From: Solobacterium sp.
GTDB taxonomy: Bacteria; Bacillota_I; Bacilli_A; Erysipelotrichales; Erysipelotrichaceae
Reading direction: 5' to 3'
NCBI GenBank assembly: GCA_017404505.1
Contig: JAFRCE010000026.1
Location: 62,001 to 126,000, forward strand
Length of the DNA: 64,000 nt
Shown: positions 36,345 through 44,972 of the stretch, piece by piece
How positions within the stretch are numbered: position 1 is the first letter of the stretch
How the letters are laid out: every line of letters starts with the position of its first letter
Made by a program: the position numbers and the translations under genes
Notes under the pieces: model-generated
Seen by the model: only the letters and a program-made list of their open reading frames with translations
Database searches by the model: none
What the model was told of the DNA's origin: nothing

Positions 36345-37043
36345 ATGAAACTGATCGTTAACGGTGATGACCTCGGCTATACCAGAGGCAATACATACGG
36401 CATCTTTCAGGCATACCGGGAAGGTATTCTGCGCTCCACGACCGCCCTGGCCAATTCGCCGTATTTTGAAGACGCCATCCGGACGGCTCAGAACGAGTAT
36501 CCCGGGCTCGGCATCGGCGTGCATCTGACCCTGACGCTGGGAAAGCCGCTGAGGGACAGCAGAACCCTGAGGGATCCGGAAACCGGAAACTTCTTCAAAC
36601 AGAAAAAACTCTGGGAACAGAACATTGACTATGATGAAGTCTATGCGGAATGGAAGGCGCAGATCGACCGCTTCATCGATGTGGCAGGCCGGAAGCCGAC
36701 CCACATGGATTCCCATCATCACGTATATGAAAAAACGCCGCAGGCCCTGGCTGCTGCAATGCGTCTTGCCGACGAATATGGTCTGGCGATGCGCGGACAT
36801 GGAAGCTTCGCGTTTGTCCGCAGTTTCAGCGGCCCTTCAGCGACAAAGGACGGCCTGCTCGGGATCCTGGCAGAAAACAGGGAGAGGGACATTGAACTGA
36901 TGTGTCATCCGGGATGGTGCGATCTGGAGCTTTACCGGCAGAGCAGCTACGCGCTGGAGAGGGTGAAGGAACTGGCCGTGCTCTGTGATCCGGAAGTCAT
37001 GGAATATATTGAAGAACATCATATCGAACTCTGCCATTACTGA
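36345..37043 (+). CDS. chbG: ChbG/HpnK (YdjC) family carbohydrate deacetylase
   Basis: 232 residues. Metal-dependent deacetylase family that includes chitooligosaccharide mono-deacetylase ChbG. Metal ligands are recognisable: LIVNGDDLGYTRG (Asp pair), GIGVHLTLT (His, about 65) and HMDSHHHVYEKTP (about 120-132); ELMCHPG near the C-terminus completes the site. ATG 36345 after AGAGGGGACA. Beside an RpiR regulator and a ChbC-like PTS EIIC, it fits N-acetylated oligosaccharide use. The precise substrate is inference. Confidence 0.85.
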   Translation: MKLIVNGDDLGYTRGNTYGIFQAYREGILRSTTALANSPYFEDAIRTAQNEYPGLGIGVHLTLTLGKPLRDSRTLRDPETGNFFKQKKLWEQNIDYDEVYAEWKAQIDRFIDVAGRKPTHMDSHHHVYEKTPQALAAAMRLADEYGLAMRGHGSFAFVRSFSGPSATKDGLLGILAENRERDIELMCHPGWCDLELYRQSSYALERVKELAVLCDPEVMEYIEEHHIELCHY

Positions 37044-37052
37044 GCGGCATGA

Positions 37053-37107
37053 AAAAGGGCAGACCGGCAGAAACTCATTCGGTTTCTGTCTGTCTGTCCT
37101 TTTTTTA
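37053..37107. terminator. Terminator between chbG and rpiR
   Basis: Two stacked stems, GGGCAGAC/GTCTGTCC and CAGAAAC/GTTTCTG, with T7 on the plus strand and A residues for the opposite strand. Confidence 0.8.
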
Positions 37108-37896
37108 TTGATCCCTGTTCTGTTTCTGCAGCCGGGCTGCCGCGGCATCCATCAGCAGTTCGATGAAGACCATGTAGATCGCCTGATCGTCGAGGAAAGA
37201 GATGTTGCTGTCACGGGAGATACGGGGCAGTACGATATACTCCCGGGCGAATTTCTGATAGGGGAGGTTCGGTGTCATGGTCAGGACGATGACCGGAACA
37301 TTCCGGTCGGCAAAACGGGTGACGTAATCGTTATAGGCACCGTTATTGGAAATGGTAAACACGATGACGAGATCCTTTTCGTTCAGAATGTCCGGCAGAT
37401 CGCTCATGATCGCTATGTCGCTGACGGCTTCGGCATCGATACCGATCTTGGCAAGCCGCTGCCGCAGCTGCATGGCGCTGTTGAAGGTCCGGTCGTAGCC
37501 AAAGATCTTGATCCGGTTTGCCTGAATGATCATGCTGGCGAGACGTGAGAGGTCCTGCCCGTTACAGGCTTCCTGGATCTGCAGGATATAACGGCTGTAG
37601 GTTTCGGTAATGTTTCTGATTGCGTCACCGGTTTCCACACCGTCATTGGCTGAGGCGTTGCGGGAAACGAGAAAACGGGAAAGGTCGAACTTGAATTCCG
37701 CGTAGCCGCTGTAGCCGATGCGATTGGCGAAGCGCACCAGTGCCGACTTGGAAGAACCGGTCTGCCTGGCGACTTCCGTGATACTTAACCGGGCTGCTTC
37801 CCGGGGGCTGTTCAGGATATATACAGCGATTTCCCGGTCTGTCGGGGTCATATCTTCGTAACAGGACTGGATCCTGTCAAATGGATTGATACTCAT
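37105..37896 (-). CDS. RpiR/MurR family transcriptional regulator
   Basis: 263 residues. N-terminal helix-turn-helix of RpiR type (ITEVARQTGSSKSALVRFANRIGYSGYAEFK in total, about 39-69), then a SIS sugar-phosphate-binding domain (about 110-245; IKIFGYDRTFNSAMQ, VFTISNNGAYNDYV). It likely senses a phosphosugar and controls the divergent PTS gene. Three operator-like palindromes lie in the shared intergenic region. RBS AAAGGAG. Confidence 0.93.
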   Translation of the reverse strand: MSINPFDRIQSCYEDMTPTDREIAVYILNSPREAARLSITEVARQTGSSKSALVRFANRIGYSGYAEFKFDLSRFLVSRNASANDGVETGDAIRNITETYSRYILQIQEACNGQDLSRLASMIIQANRIKIFGYDRTFNSAMQLRQRLAKIGIDAEAVSDIAIMSDLPDILNEKDLVIVFTISNNGAYNDYVTRFADRNVPVIVLTMTPNLPYQKFAREYIVLPRISRDSNISFLDDQAIYMVFIELLMDAAAARLQKQNRDQ

Positions 37897-37950
37897 AAAG
37901 GAAACTCCTTTTCTTATAGATTCTATCTATAATATGGCACAAACGCCACA

Positions 37951-38054
37951 TTAAAACAAGTTTTAAAACAAAATAGAAAAAAGTTTTAAAAAGTACTTGA
38001 AACAAGTTTTAACAGATGCTATATTGTGGTTGCAACAGTTAAAACTGGTTTCAG
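37951..38054. promoter_or_regulatory. Operator array between rpiR and the PTS EIIC gene
   Basis: The palindrome TTRAAAC-NN-GTTTYAR appears at 37951-37966 (perfect), 37997-38012 and 38039-38054. A degenerate copy has its GTTTTAA at 37983. GTTTTAA arms start at 37960, 37983 and 38006, exactly 23 bp apart. The second site overlaps the PTS -35 box, the third lies in the leader. Likely RpiR sites. Confidence 0.8.
37997..38025 (+). promoter_or_regulatory. Promoter of the PTS EIIC gene
   Basis: TTGAAA (37997-38002), 17 bases, TATATT (38020-38025). Confidence 0.75.
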
Positions 38055-38069
38055 AAAGGGGATTAAAAC

Positions 38070-39389
38070 ATGAACGGTTTTATTGAAAAACTGCAGACGA
38101 TCCTGGTTCCGTTTTCTCAGAAAGTCAACAACAACAAAATTCTGAAGGGAATCAGCGGCGGCTTCTCGGCAATGCTGCCGGTCGTCATGGTCGGTGCCAT
38201 CTTCACACTTCTTGCAAACCTTAACATCGGACCATATCAGGACATCATCACAGCCTGCGGCCTGAAGAAGTTCTTCTCAATTCCTGCTGATTATACGACA
38301 AATATGATTTCTCTCTATGCTGTCTATCTGATCGCCAAAGCGGAAGCTTCCGTCCTCGGTATGGACGAAAGAGAATCCCAGGCTTCCGGTGTGATCGCTC
38401 TGATGGCATTCCTGATCATGATCCCGCTGGGCGTAACCGGCACGGATGCGGACAGCGGTGTTACCGTCGCGGTTCCGGGTGCAGTCAACACGACATTCCT
38501 CGGTTCGGCCGGTCTGTTTACCGCCATGCTTGTCGGCATTATCTTCCCGTGGATCCATAATATCTTCGTTACAAAGAACATCGGCATCAAGATGCCGGAT
38601 ACAGTTCCGCCGGCGATTGCCAAGTCTTTCTCCGCTCTGATTCCGGCGATTGCTCTGGCTGCTCTGGCCATCGTTCTCAGACTCCTGGCCGGCATGACCA
38701 GCTACGGTTCCGTCACAATGCTGATCTACGGTATCCTCAAGGCTCCGCTGACAGCGCTTGCCGCCAGCCCGTTCACGTTCATGATCCTGCTGCTTGTCTG
38801 CAACGTTCTGTGGTTCTTCGGTATCCACGGCGGCATGGTCGCGACATCCATTATGGCTGTTCTCTACACTGAACTGACCCTGGAAAACCTGGCTGCTTTC
38901 GGCGCCGGCCAGGCGCTTCCGAACATTCTGATCCAGCCGGCCTGGTTCGCCATGGGCAACATCGGCGGTTCCGGCTGCGCGATCGGTCTCTGCCTCTGCC
39001 TGGCTCTGTTCTCGAAGTCGGAAAGATACAAGGCACTGAACAAGATCTCTCTGCCGTCCGGTCTCTGCGGCATTTCCGAACCGATGGTCTTCGGTGTACC
39101 GCTCGTCCTGAATCCGATCATGCTGATCCCGATGCTGGTAGCACCGCTCGTTACCTTCCTGCTTGGCTATGCTGCCATGGCAATCGGTCTGGTACCGTAT
39201 ATGATCGGTGTCAACGTCTCCACCGGCACACCGGTTCTGCTCTCCGCTTTCACAGCCTGGGCTGACTGGCGCGGTGTCCTTCTGCAGGCGGTTCTGATCG
39301 CTGTCGCAGTCGCTATCTACTATCCGTTCTTCCGGGCTGCTGACAACCAGGCTCTCGAAGAAGAAAAAGCCGGCACAGCCGCTGAATAA
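38070..39389 (+). CDS. PTS EIIC component, lactose/cellobiose (ChbC/CelB) family
   Basis: 439 residues, about ten transmembrane helices. Sugar-translocating subunit: GGFSAMLPVVMVGAIFTLL near the N-terminus, FGIHGGMVATSIM (about 250-262) and SLPSGLCGISEPMVFGVPL (about 328-346) with the conserved phosphosugar-site Glu. No EIIA or EIIB is encoded in the window, so these act in trans. RBS GAAAGGGG. The substrate is probably a disaccharide; chbG and the sulfatase suggest an N-acetylated or sulfated sugar. Confidence 0.93.
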   Translation: MNGFIEKLQTILVPFSQKVNNNKILKGISGGFSAMLPVVMVGAIFTLLANLNIGPYQDIITACGLKKFFSIPADYTTNMISLYAVYLIAKAEASVLGMDERESQASGVIALMAFLIMIPLGVTGTDADSGVTVAVPGAVNTTFLGSAGLFTAMLVGIIFPWIHNIFVTKNIGIKMPDTVPPAIAKSFSALIPAIALAALAIVLRLLAGMTSYGSVTMLIYGILKAPLTALAASPFTFMILLLVCNVLWFFGIHGGMVATSIMAVLYTELTLENLAAFGAGQALPNILIQPAWFAMGNIGGSGCAIGLCLCLALFSKSERYKALNKISLPSGLCGISEPMVFGVPLVLNPIMLIPMLVAPLVTFLLGYAAMAIGLVPYMIGVNVSTGTPVLLSAFTAWADWRGVLLQAVLIAVAVAIYYPFFRAADNQALEEEKAGTAAE

Positions 39390-39438
39390 ACAGGAAAACC
39401 TTTGTTCCTTGAAACTCCCTTTACAAGGTCAAAGAAAA

Positions 39439-39497
39439 AAGAAGAGCTTTCTCTGAAACAGAAATGTCCTGCTTCAGGACAGCTCTTCTTCTGTTTT
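39439..39497 (+). terminator. Terminator after the EIIC gene
   Basis: Outer stem AAGAAGAGCT/AGCTCTTCTT enclosing GTCCTG-CTT-CAGGAC; a T-rich tail (CTGTTTTA) follows. Confidence 0.75.
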
Positions 39498-39609
39498 ACA
39501 GGATAACTGTCCCCCAATTCTGCCATTTCATACGGCAGAATAAAGAAAATAACAGGATGGAAAAACTGTTAAAATAGCATTGTATATCAATAAGCCGAAA
39601 GGATCCTTT

Positions 39610-41091
39610 ATGAGCAAAAGACCTAATATTATCATCATCAATCCCGATGAAATGCGCTGGGATACCATGGGCCACATGGGAAATCCGGCCGCTTCCACTC
39701 CGCGTCTTGACGCCTTCGCAATGGAAGACGCCGTATCGTTTGAAAACGCCTTCTGTCAGAATCCGGTCTGTGTGCCGAGCCGCTGCAGTTTCCTGACCGG
39801 CCTTTATCCGCATGTGCACGGATTCCGCACCATGCATTATCTGAAACATGACGGCAGCGACACACTGTTTTCCGAGCTGCGCGAAAGCGGTTATAAAGTC
39901 TGGATGAATTCCCGCAATGACTTCATCGCCGCCAATGTGCCGGGTCTGATGGCCACCCAGTTCGACGAACTGCAGACATACAAGCGGGGTGAGGGCATCA
40001 ATTCCGCCAAAGGCCATGCCGTTTCAGAAGAATTCCCGTATTCGCACTATATCGGTGTGGTTGACAAAGTGCCGACCGATATGGCCGATACAGAAGCCGC
40101 CTGCCAGCGTATCCGGGCCGTGAAGGAAGGCGACGATCCGCTCTGCCTGTTTATCGGCTGGATGAACCCGCACGTGCCGTATGTGACAGATAGGGAACAC
40201 TATGACCGGATCGATCCCACGAAGATTCCCGAGCGCGTGCATATGAAAGACTGCTCCGGCAAGTCGCAGATGATCCACCGGCTGCGGGATTTCGCGGCCC
40301 TTGGTGAAATGCCGGAAGAAACATGGAAGGAAATCCAGCGGGTGTATCTTGCCCAGTGTTCTTATATCGACGATCTGTTCGGCATGATCATCGACGCACT
40401 GAAAGACGCCGGTATTTACGACGATTCCCTGATCGTCTTCCTGTCCGACCACGGTGATTTCGCGGCTGACTTCGGTTTGCCGGAAAAGGCGCAGAATTCC
40501 TTTGAGGATGTCCTGACCAGAGTACCGCTGCTGATCAAGCCGCCGAAGGGCTGCCCGGTCGATGCCGGTAAGACTTCTTCCCTGGCGGAACTGGTTGATT
40601 TCTATGCTACGGTCATGGATTACGCCGGTGTCGCACCGACCCATGATCAGTTCGGCGTCAGCCTGCGTCCTGTTATTGAAAACAGAAAGACGGCCGGCCG
40701 TAAGTATGTCTTCAGTGAAGGCGGCCGTCTCGCCCATGAAAAACAGGCGGACGAATACCACAAATACGGGGAGGACGGACCGCCTAAAACAAGTGACTAC
40801 TGGGCGAAGATGAACGCCGAAGCGGATGACGCGGCACATGCCAAGGGCACGATGATCCGTGATGACCGTTATAAATATGTCCTGCGCCTGAACGGTGACG
40901 ATGAATTCTACGATCTTGAAAAGGATCCGCAGGAAAAGATCAACCGCATTGACGAAACAGAATACGCGTCTGTTATCCTCAGCATGAAACTGGAAATGCT
41001 GAAATGGTATCAGGCGACCTGCGACGTCGTGCCGCGGCAATTCGATTCCCGTTTCCTGAGTCCGGAATCGATCACACCGCGGAAAGAATGA
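39610..41091 (+). CDS. Cytosolic Cys-type sulfatase
   Basis: 493 residues. Alkaline-phosphatase-superfamily sulfatase. The modification motif NPVCVPSRCSFLTGLYPH (about 58-75) has the Cys that becomes formylglycine, and metal ligands lie in NPDEMRWDT and FLSDHGDF (about 280-287). No signal peptide: the protein begins MSKRPNIIII. It would therefore act on substrate already imported, for instance by the adjacent PTS permease. A formylglycine-generating enzyme must be encoded elsewhere. ATG 39610 follows AAAGGA. Phosphonate or phosphodiesterase activity is possible in this superfamily. Confidence 0.88.
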   Translation: MSKRPNIIIINPDEMRWDTMGHMGNPAASTPRLDAFAMEDAVSFENAFCQNPVCVPSRCSFLTGLYPHVHGFRTMHYLKHDGSDTLFSELRESGYKVWMNSRNDFIAANVPGLMATQFDELQTYKRGEGINSAKGHAVSEEFPYSHYIGVVDKVPTDMADTEAACQRIRAVKEGDDPLCLFIGWMNPHVPYVTDREHYDRIDPTKIPERVHMKDCSGKSQMIHRLRDFAALGEMPEETWKEIQRVYLAQCSYIDDLFGMIIDALKDAGIYDDSLIVFLSDHGDFAADFGLPEKAQNSFEDVLTRVPLLIKPPKGCPVDAGKTSSLAELVDFYATVMDYAGVAPTHDQFGVSLRPVIENRKTAGRKYVFSEGGRLAHEKQADEYHKYGEDGPPKTSDYWAKMNAEADDAAHAKGTMIRDDRYKYVLRLNGDDEFYDLEKDPQEKINRIDETEYASVILSMKLEMLKWYQATCDVVPRQFDSRFLSPESITPRKE

Positions 41092-41092
41092 C

Positions 41093-41121
41093 GATAAGAA
41101 GATCTTCGGGTCTTCTTTTTC
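41093..41121 (+). terminator. Terminator after the sulfatase gene
   Basis: AAGAAGATC-TTCG-GGTCTTCTT followed by TTTC; UUCG tetraloop. Confidence 0.85.
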
Positions 41122-41165
41122 TGTGAGCGGAAAATATGCTACAGTTAGGAACAGAGGAACGCCGT

Positions 41166-41789
41166 ATGGAAAACAATGACAGAAAAGAAAAGCGAACGAA
41201 CCGGATCCTGTTTCTGGCAACGGTGATTCCCGCCATTCTGGCCGTCCTTGCTTTTTTCGGCCTGGGAACGTTCAAAGACGTACGCAACGCACTCTTCGGC
41301 GTGAAAGAAGAAGACATCGCTGAAGAAATGCCCGGGACGGATACGGGCGTGGGCCATACCTATGAAGTGATCGATCACAATGACGAGACTCTGCTCGTTA
41401 ACCGGACGATTGCCGAATCCGCCGGCGCGGAGGTTGTCTATGACGTCGAAGACGCGCTGGGACGGGAATGCGGCGCGGCGCTGAAACTGTCTGAGTGGGG
41501 CGGTATCAGTTACGCGACCTATTATATCGGCGGTCAGTACAGCCGCTTTACCGGTATCCTTACCGCACCGGAAGATACCGATTCCGATGTCAGTTATCTT
41601 TTCTATGCGGCGGTGAACAACGATCCGGATCAGAAAGTCTGGACGATTGACATGTCAAGATCGCTGAAGCCGACGGAAATCGATATTGACCTGACCGGCT
41701 GCGACTATGTTACCTTTGTCGCGAGAATGCCCGAGAGCGGCATTATCTATACGACCGGAGCCTTGATCACGGAGGGGAAATTCGAATGA
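41166..41789 (+). CDS. Single-pass membrane protein with NPCBM-like extracytoplasmic domain
   Basis: 207 residues. Basic N-terminus (1-14), one transmembrane helix (about 14-34), then a beta-rich domain (about 70-205). The pattern RFTGILTAPEDTDSDVSYLF, VWTIDMS and DIDLTGCDYVTFVARM resembles the NPCBM-type carbohydrate-binding fold, read by eye only. RBS GAGGAAC. The stop overlaps the HAD gene start (ATGA). It may be a surface glycan-binding or wall-associated protein. Confidence 0.65.
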   Translation: MENNDRKEKRTNRILFLATVIPAILAVLAFFGLGTFKDVRNALFGVKEEDIAEEMPGTDTGVGHTYEVIDHNDETLLVNRTIAESAGAEVVYDVEDALGRECGAALKLSEWGGISYATYYIGGQYSRFTGILTAPEDTDSDVSYLFYAAVNNDPDQKVWTIDMSRSLKPTEIDIDLTGCDYVTFVARMPESGIIYTTGALITEGKFE

Positions 41790-42349
41790 ATGTATATGAC
41801 TGGGACGATACGATCTACCGGGGTGATTCGACCTTCGGATTCGTGAAATACCTGTATGTGAAATATCCGAAGACACTGCTCAGCATTCCCCGCACGGCGC
41901 TGTGCGGACTGCTGTATGTCCTGAAGGTCATGCCGAAGCTGACCTTCAAACAGAATCTGTATCACATGTTTGTGTTCGTCGACGATATGGAAAAGGCGGT
42001 GGAGGATTATACGTCTTCCCATCTTGACCACGTCAAGCAGTGGTATCGGGAAAACCAGAAGGAAGACGATGTGGTCATTTCCGCCTCGCCGGAATTCCTC
42101 ATCTCGTCTTTCTGCGAAAAAGTGAACATCCGAACCTGCATGGCCAGCAAAGTCAACATGCGTACCGGGATCTATGACGGTCTGAACTGCCATGGCGAAG
42201 AGAAGGTCAGACGGTTTTATGAAATCTTTCCGGAAGGGAAGATCGAAGAATTCTATTCGGATTCCTATTCCGACACGCCGCTTGCCAGACTGGCAAAGAA
42301 GGCATTTGTCGTCAAGGGAGACCGACTTCTTCCCTGGCAGAAATTCTGA
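41786..42349 (+). CDS. HAD superfamily phosphatase, subfamily IB
   Basis: 187 residues. HAD motif I is YDWDDTIYRGDS (Asp5 nucleophile, Asp7), motif II ISASPEF (about 104-110), a conserved Lys in GEEKVRRF and motif IV YSDSYSDTPLA (about 154-164). A helical cap (about 15-75) lies between motifs I and II, as in SerB or PgpC-type enzymes. Substrate unknown; phosphatidylglycerophosphate-like or sugar-phosphate substrates are possible. Translation is coupled to the membrane protein upstream. Confidence 0.85.
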   Translation: MNVYDWDDTIYRGDSTFGFVKYLYVKYPKTLLSIPRTALCGLLYVLKVMPKLTFKQNLYHMFVFVDDMEKAVEDYTSSHLDHVKQWYRENQKEDDVVISASPEFLISSFCEKVNIRTCMASKVNMRTGIYDGLNCHGEEKVRRFYEIFPEGKIEEFYSDSYSDTPLARLAKKAFVVKGDRLLPWQKF

Positions 42350-42357
42350 AAAAGGGC

Positions 42358-42384
42358 AGCTGCTTCCAAAGCGGCTGTTTTTTG
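42358..42384 (+). terminator. Terminator after the HAD gene
   Basis: CAGCTGCTT-CC-AAAGCGGCTG followed by T6. The next promoter's -10 (TACAAT, 42388-42393) follows at once. Confidence 0.85.
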
Positions 42385-42402
42385 TAATACAATGGACAGG
42401 CA

Positions 42403-44883
42403 ATGAAACGGACAGTACTGGGCATCCTGGCACACGTGGATGCCGGCAAGACAACCTGTATCGAAAGCATGCTGTATCTTTCCGGAGCGATCCGGAAAAT
42501 GGGCCGTGTCGATCATAAAGACGCCTTTCTTGACTATGACGAGCAGGAGAGGGATCACGGCATCACCATTTATGCCAAGGAGGCGCATTTTGTCTATGGC
42601 GATACAGAAGTTTTTGTCATCGACACACCCGGTCACGTCGATTTTTCCGCTGAAATGGAACGCACTCTGCAGGCGCTTGATCTGGCGGTCATTCTGATCA
42701 ACGGCCAGGACGGCGTGCAGGCGCATACCGAAACGATCTGGAACTGTCTGGCAACCTATCATGTGCCGTGTCTGATCTTCGTCAACAAAATGGACATTTC
42801 CTTCCGCAGCGAAGCAGAACTGCTGGGTGATCTGCAGAAACACTGTTCCTCTTTCTGTGTGCGCTGGGATGAAAGCAGAGACGAAGAACTGGCCATGGTC
42901 AGTGAAGAGATGATGAATCAGTATCTCGAGGAAGGACAGATTCCCGATGAAATGATCCGCCAGGCCGTTATAGAAAGAAAATGCTTCCCGGTCCTTTTCG
43001 GCTCCGCCCTGAAGCAGACCGGCATCCGGGAACTGCTGGACGCGGTGAGTGCGTACTGTCCGGAAAAAACCTATCCGGACGAATTCGGCGCCCGCATCTA
43101 CAAGATCTCCCGGGACAGCCAGGGCAGCCGTCTGACGCATGTGCGCATCACCGGCGGCGTGCTGAAAACAAAGCAGAAACTGAACGAAGAAGAGAAGGTC
43201 GATCAGATCCGCATCTACAACGGCCAGGACTACCAGGCGGTCAATGAGGCGGAGGCCGGCATGATCTGTGTCCTCAAAGGACCGGTTTCGCTGGAAGCGG
43301 GGCAGGGTCTCGGTTTTGAGGAAGATGCGGAAAAGCCGCTTCTGAACGCCTATATGGATTACCAGCTGAGCCTGCCGAAAGGCACCGACGTACTGGCTCT
43401 TTCCGAAACCATGCAGCAGCTGGCATCGGAAGATCCCCAGCTGATGATCACCAGCGATCCGGAAGCCCATGTCATCCGGCTTTCCATCATGGGCGAAATG
43501 CAGAAGGACGTCGTGCAGAAAAAGATCTATGAGCGGACCGGTATCCGGGTCGGCTTTTCCGAAGGCCGGGTCGTGTTCGCGGAAACCGTGGCCGAAAGCG
43601 TGGACGGCGCCGGTCACTTCGAACCGCTCCGCCACTATGCCGAGGTTCACGTCCGTCTCGATCCGCTGCCAAGAGGCGAAGGCATCGTCGTCGCTGACGA
43701 ATGTCCGCGGGACATGCTGTCGGCAAACTGGCGCCGTTCGATTCTTTCCGTGCTCAGAGAAACAAGGCACCGCGGGGTTCTGACCGGTTCGCTGCTGACC
43801 GATGTGAAGATCAGCCTGACAGCCGGCCGCGGTCATCTTAAACATACCGAAGGCGGTGACTTCCGCGAGGCGGCCCGCCGGGCAGTCCGACAGGCTTTGA
43901 AAAAAGCGGAATGCATCGTTCTTGAACCATATTATGAATTCACCCTGAAGCTGTCCTCGGAAGTTCTCAGCCGGGCATTATATGATTTGGAAACCAGATC
44001 CGCCACCGTGGAAGTGGAGGACCTCGGGGAAGGGATCATGCTGATCCACGGCCGCGGACCGGTCCGCAAACTGATGAACTATCAGGCGGAAGTATCGGCC
44101 TACACCCGCGGCAAGGGCATATTCACCTGCCGCACCTGCGGTTATGAAGCGTGCACCGATCAGGAAGAAGTCATCGCGGAAAGAGGCTATGACAGTGAAA
44201 CGGACCGCCGCCATCCGACCGGTTCCGTCTTCTGCGCGCATGGCTCCGGCTTTTACGTGCCGTGGGATGAAGCGGACCGGTATATGCACATCATCATGGA
44301 CCGGGAAGAAAGCACGTCTTCTTATGAGCACCGTCGCTATCATGTCGGGGAAGACGAGATGCAGCAGCTGGTTCATGCCGCTTCCTCCAACAACCGCAAT
44401 CTGCATAAAAACAGAAAACCGCGGAAGAAGGAAGACGAGGAACTGAAGAAAGTCAAAGCCAGACCGAATCTGCCGCCGTATATGATCGTCGACGGCTACA
44501 ACATGATCTATGAATATGAAGACCTCAAGGAACTGGCAAAGGAAGATCTGTACAACGCCAGAGAGAAACTGATCACCCGGCTGATGAATTATCAGGCCTA
44601 TGCCGATATCCCGATGGCCATCGTCTTCGACGGCTACAAAGTCAAAGACAATTTCGGCACGGTTCAGAAAATGGGCAGGGTGGAGGTCATTTATACGAGA
44701 ACCGATGAAACGGCCGATCAGCGGATCGAGAAAATGGCATATGACCTGCATGAAAAATACACGCTGACCGTCGTTTCTTCCGACGGTCTGATCCAGAACG
44801 CGGTATTCTCACAGGGCGCGCTGCGCATGTCGGCCCGTGAACTGCGTTCCCGCATGGACGCGCTGGACACGCTGCTGAAATGA
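42403..44883 (+). CDS. TetM/EF-G-like ribosomal GTPase fused to a Rae1/YacP-type NYN ribonuclease domain
   Basis: 826 residues. Residues 1-655 are a ribosome-protection-type translational GTPase: G1 AHVDAGKTT, G2 RDHGITI, G3 DTPGHVDF, G4 NKMD, G5 GSAL, then EF-G domains II-V. The region around 576-583 has an extra Cys cluster (CRTCGYEAC). A basic linker (about 655-690) leads to a C-terminal NYN domain (about 692-826) with putative catalytic acids in YMIVDGYNMIY, IVFDGYKV, DETADQRIE and VSSDG, the pattern of YacP/Rae1, which cuts mRNA in the ribosomal A site. Plain Tet proteins lack this domain. ATG 42403 has only a 9-nt gap from TACAAT and a weak Shine-Dalgarno. Confidence 0.88.
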   Translation: MKRTVLGILAHVDAGKTTCIESMLYLSGAIRKMGRVDHKDAFLDYDEQERDHGITIYAKEAHFVYGDTEVFVIDTPGHVDFSAEMERTLQALDLAVILINGQDGVQAHTETIWNCLATYHVPCLIFVNKMDISFRSEAELLGDLQKHCSSFCVRWDESRDEELAMVSEEMMNQYLEEGQIPDEMIRQAVIERKCFPVLFGSALKQTGIRELLDAVSAYCPEKTYPDEFGARIYKISRDSQGSRLTHVRITGGVLKTKQKLNEEEKVDQIRIYNGQDYQAVNEAEAGMICVLKGPVSLEAGQGLGFEEDAEKPLLNAYMDYQLSLPKGTDVLALSETMQQLASEDPQLMITSDPEAHVIRLSIMGEMQKDVVQKKIYERTGIRVGFSEGRVVFAETVAESVDGAGHFEPLRHYAEVHVRLDPLPRGEGIVVADECPRDMLSANWRRSILSVLRETRHRGVLTGSLLTDVKISLTAGRGHLKHTEGGDFREAARRAVRQALKKAECIVLEPYYEFTLKLSSEVLSRALYDLETRSATVEVEDLGEGIMLIHGRGPVRKLMNYQAEVSAYTRGKGIFTCRTCGYEACTDQEEVIAERGYDSETDRRHPTGSVFCAHGSGFYVPWDEADRYMHIIMDREESTSSYEHRRYHVGEDEMQQLVHAASSNNRNLHKNRKPRKKEDEELKKVKARPNLPPYMIVDGYNMIYEYEDLKELAKEDLYNAREKLITRLMNYQAYADIPMAIVFDGYKVKDNFGTVQKMGRVEVIYTRTDETADQRIEKMAYDLHEKYTLTVVSSDGLIQNAVFSQGALRMSARELRSRMDALDTLLK

Positions 44884-44932
44884 TGCGGCAATGTTTGCCG
44901 AAGAGTTGAGCGAAACCTGTCTGGAAATGGTA

Positions 44933-44938
44933 TATAAT
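44933..44938 (+). promoter_or_regulatory. -10 box upstream of pduL
   Basis: Perfect TATAAT, 34 bases before the pduL start. No convincing -35 box. Confidence 0.5.
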
Positions 44939-44972
44939 ATTTATGTACATTACATATTGGAGGACAAACATA

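Noticed and set aside
42403-44883. Simple tetracycline resistance gene (tetM/tetO)
   Set aside because: The GTPase part is related, but the C-terminal NYN domain, Cys cluster and divergent domain IV make a plain resistance role unlikely; no mobile context surrounds it.
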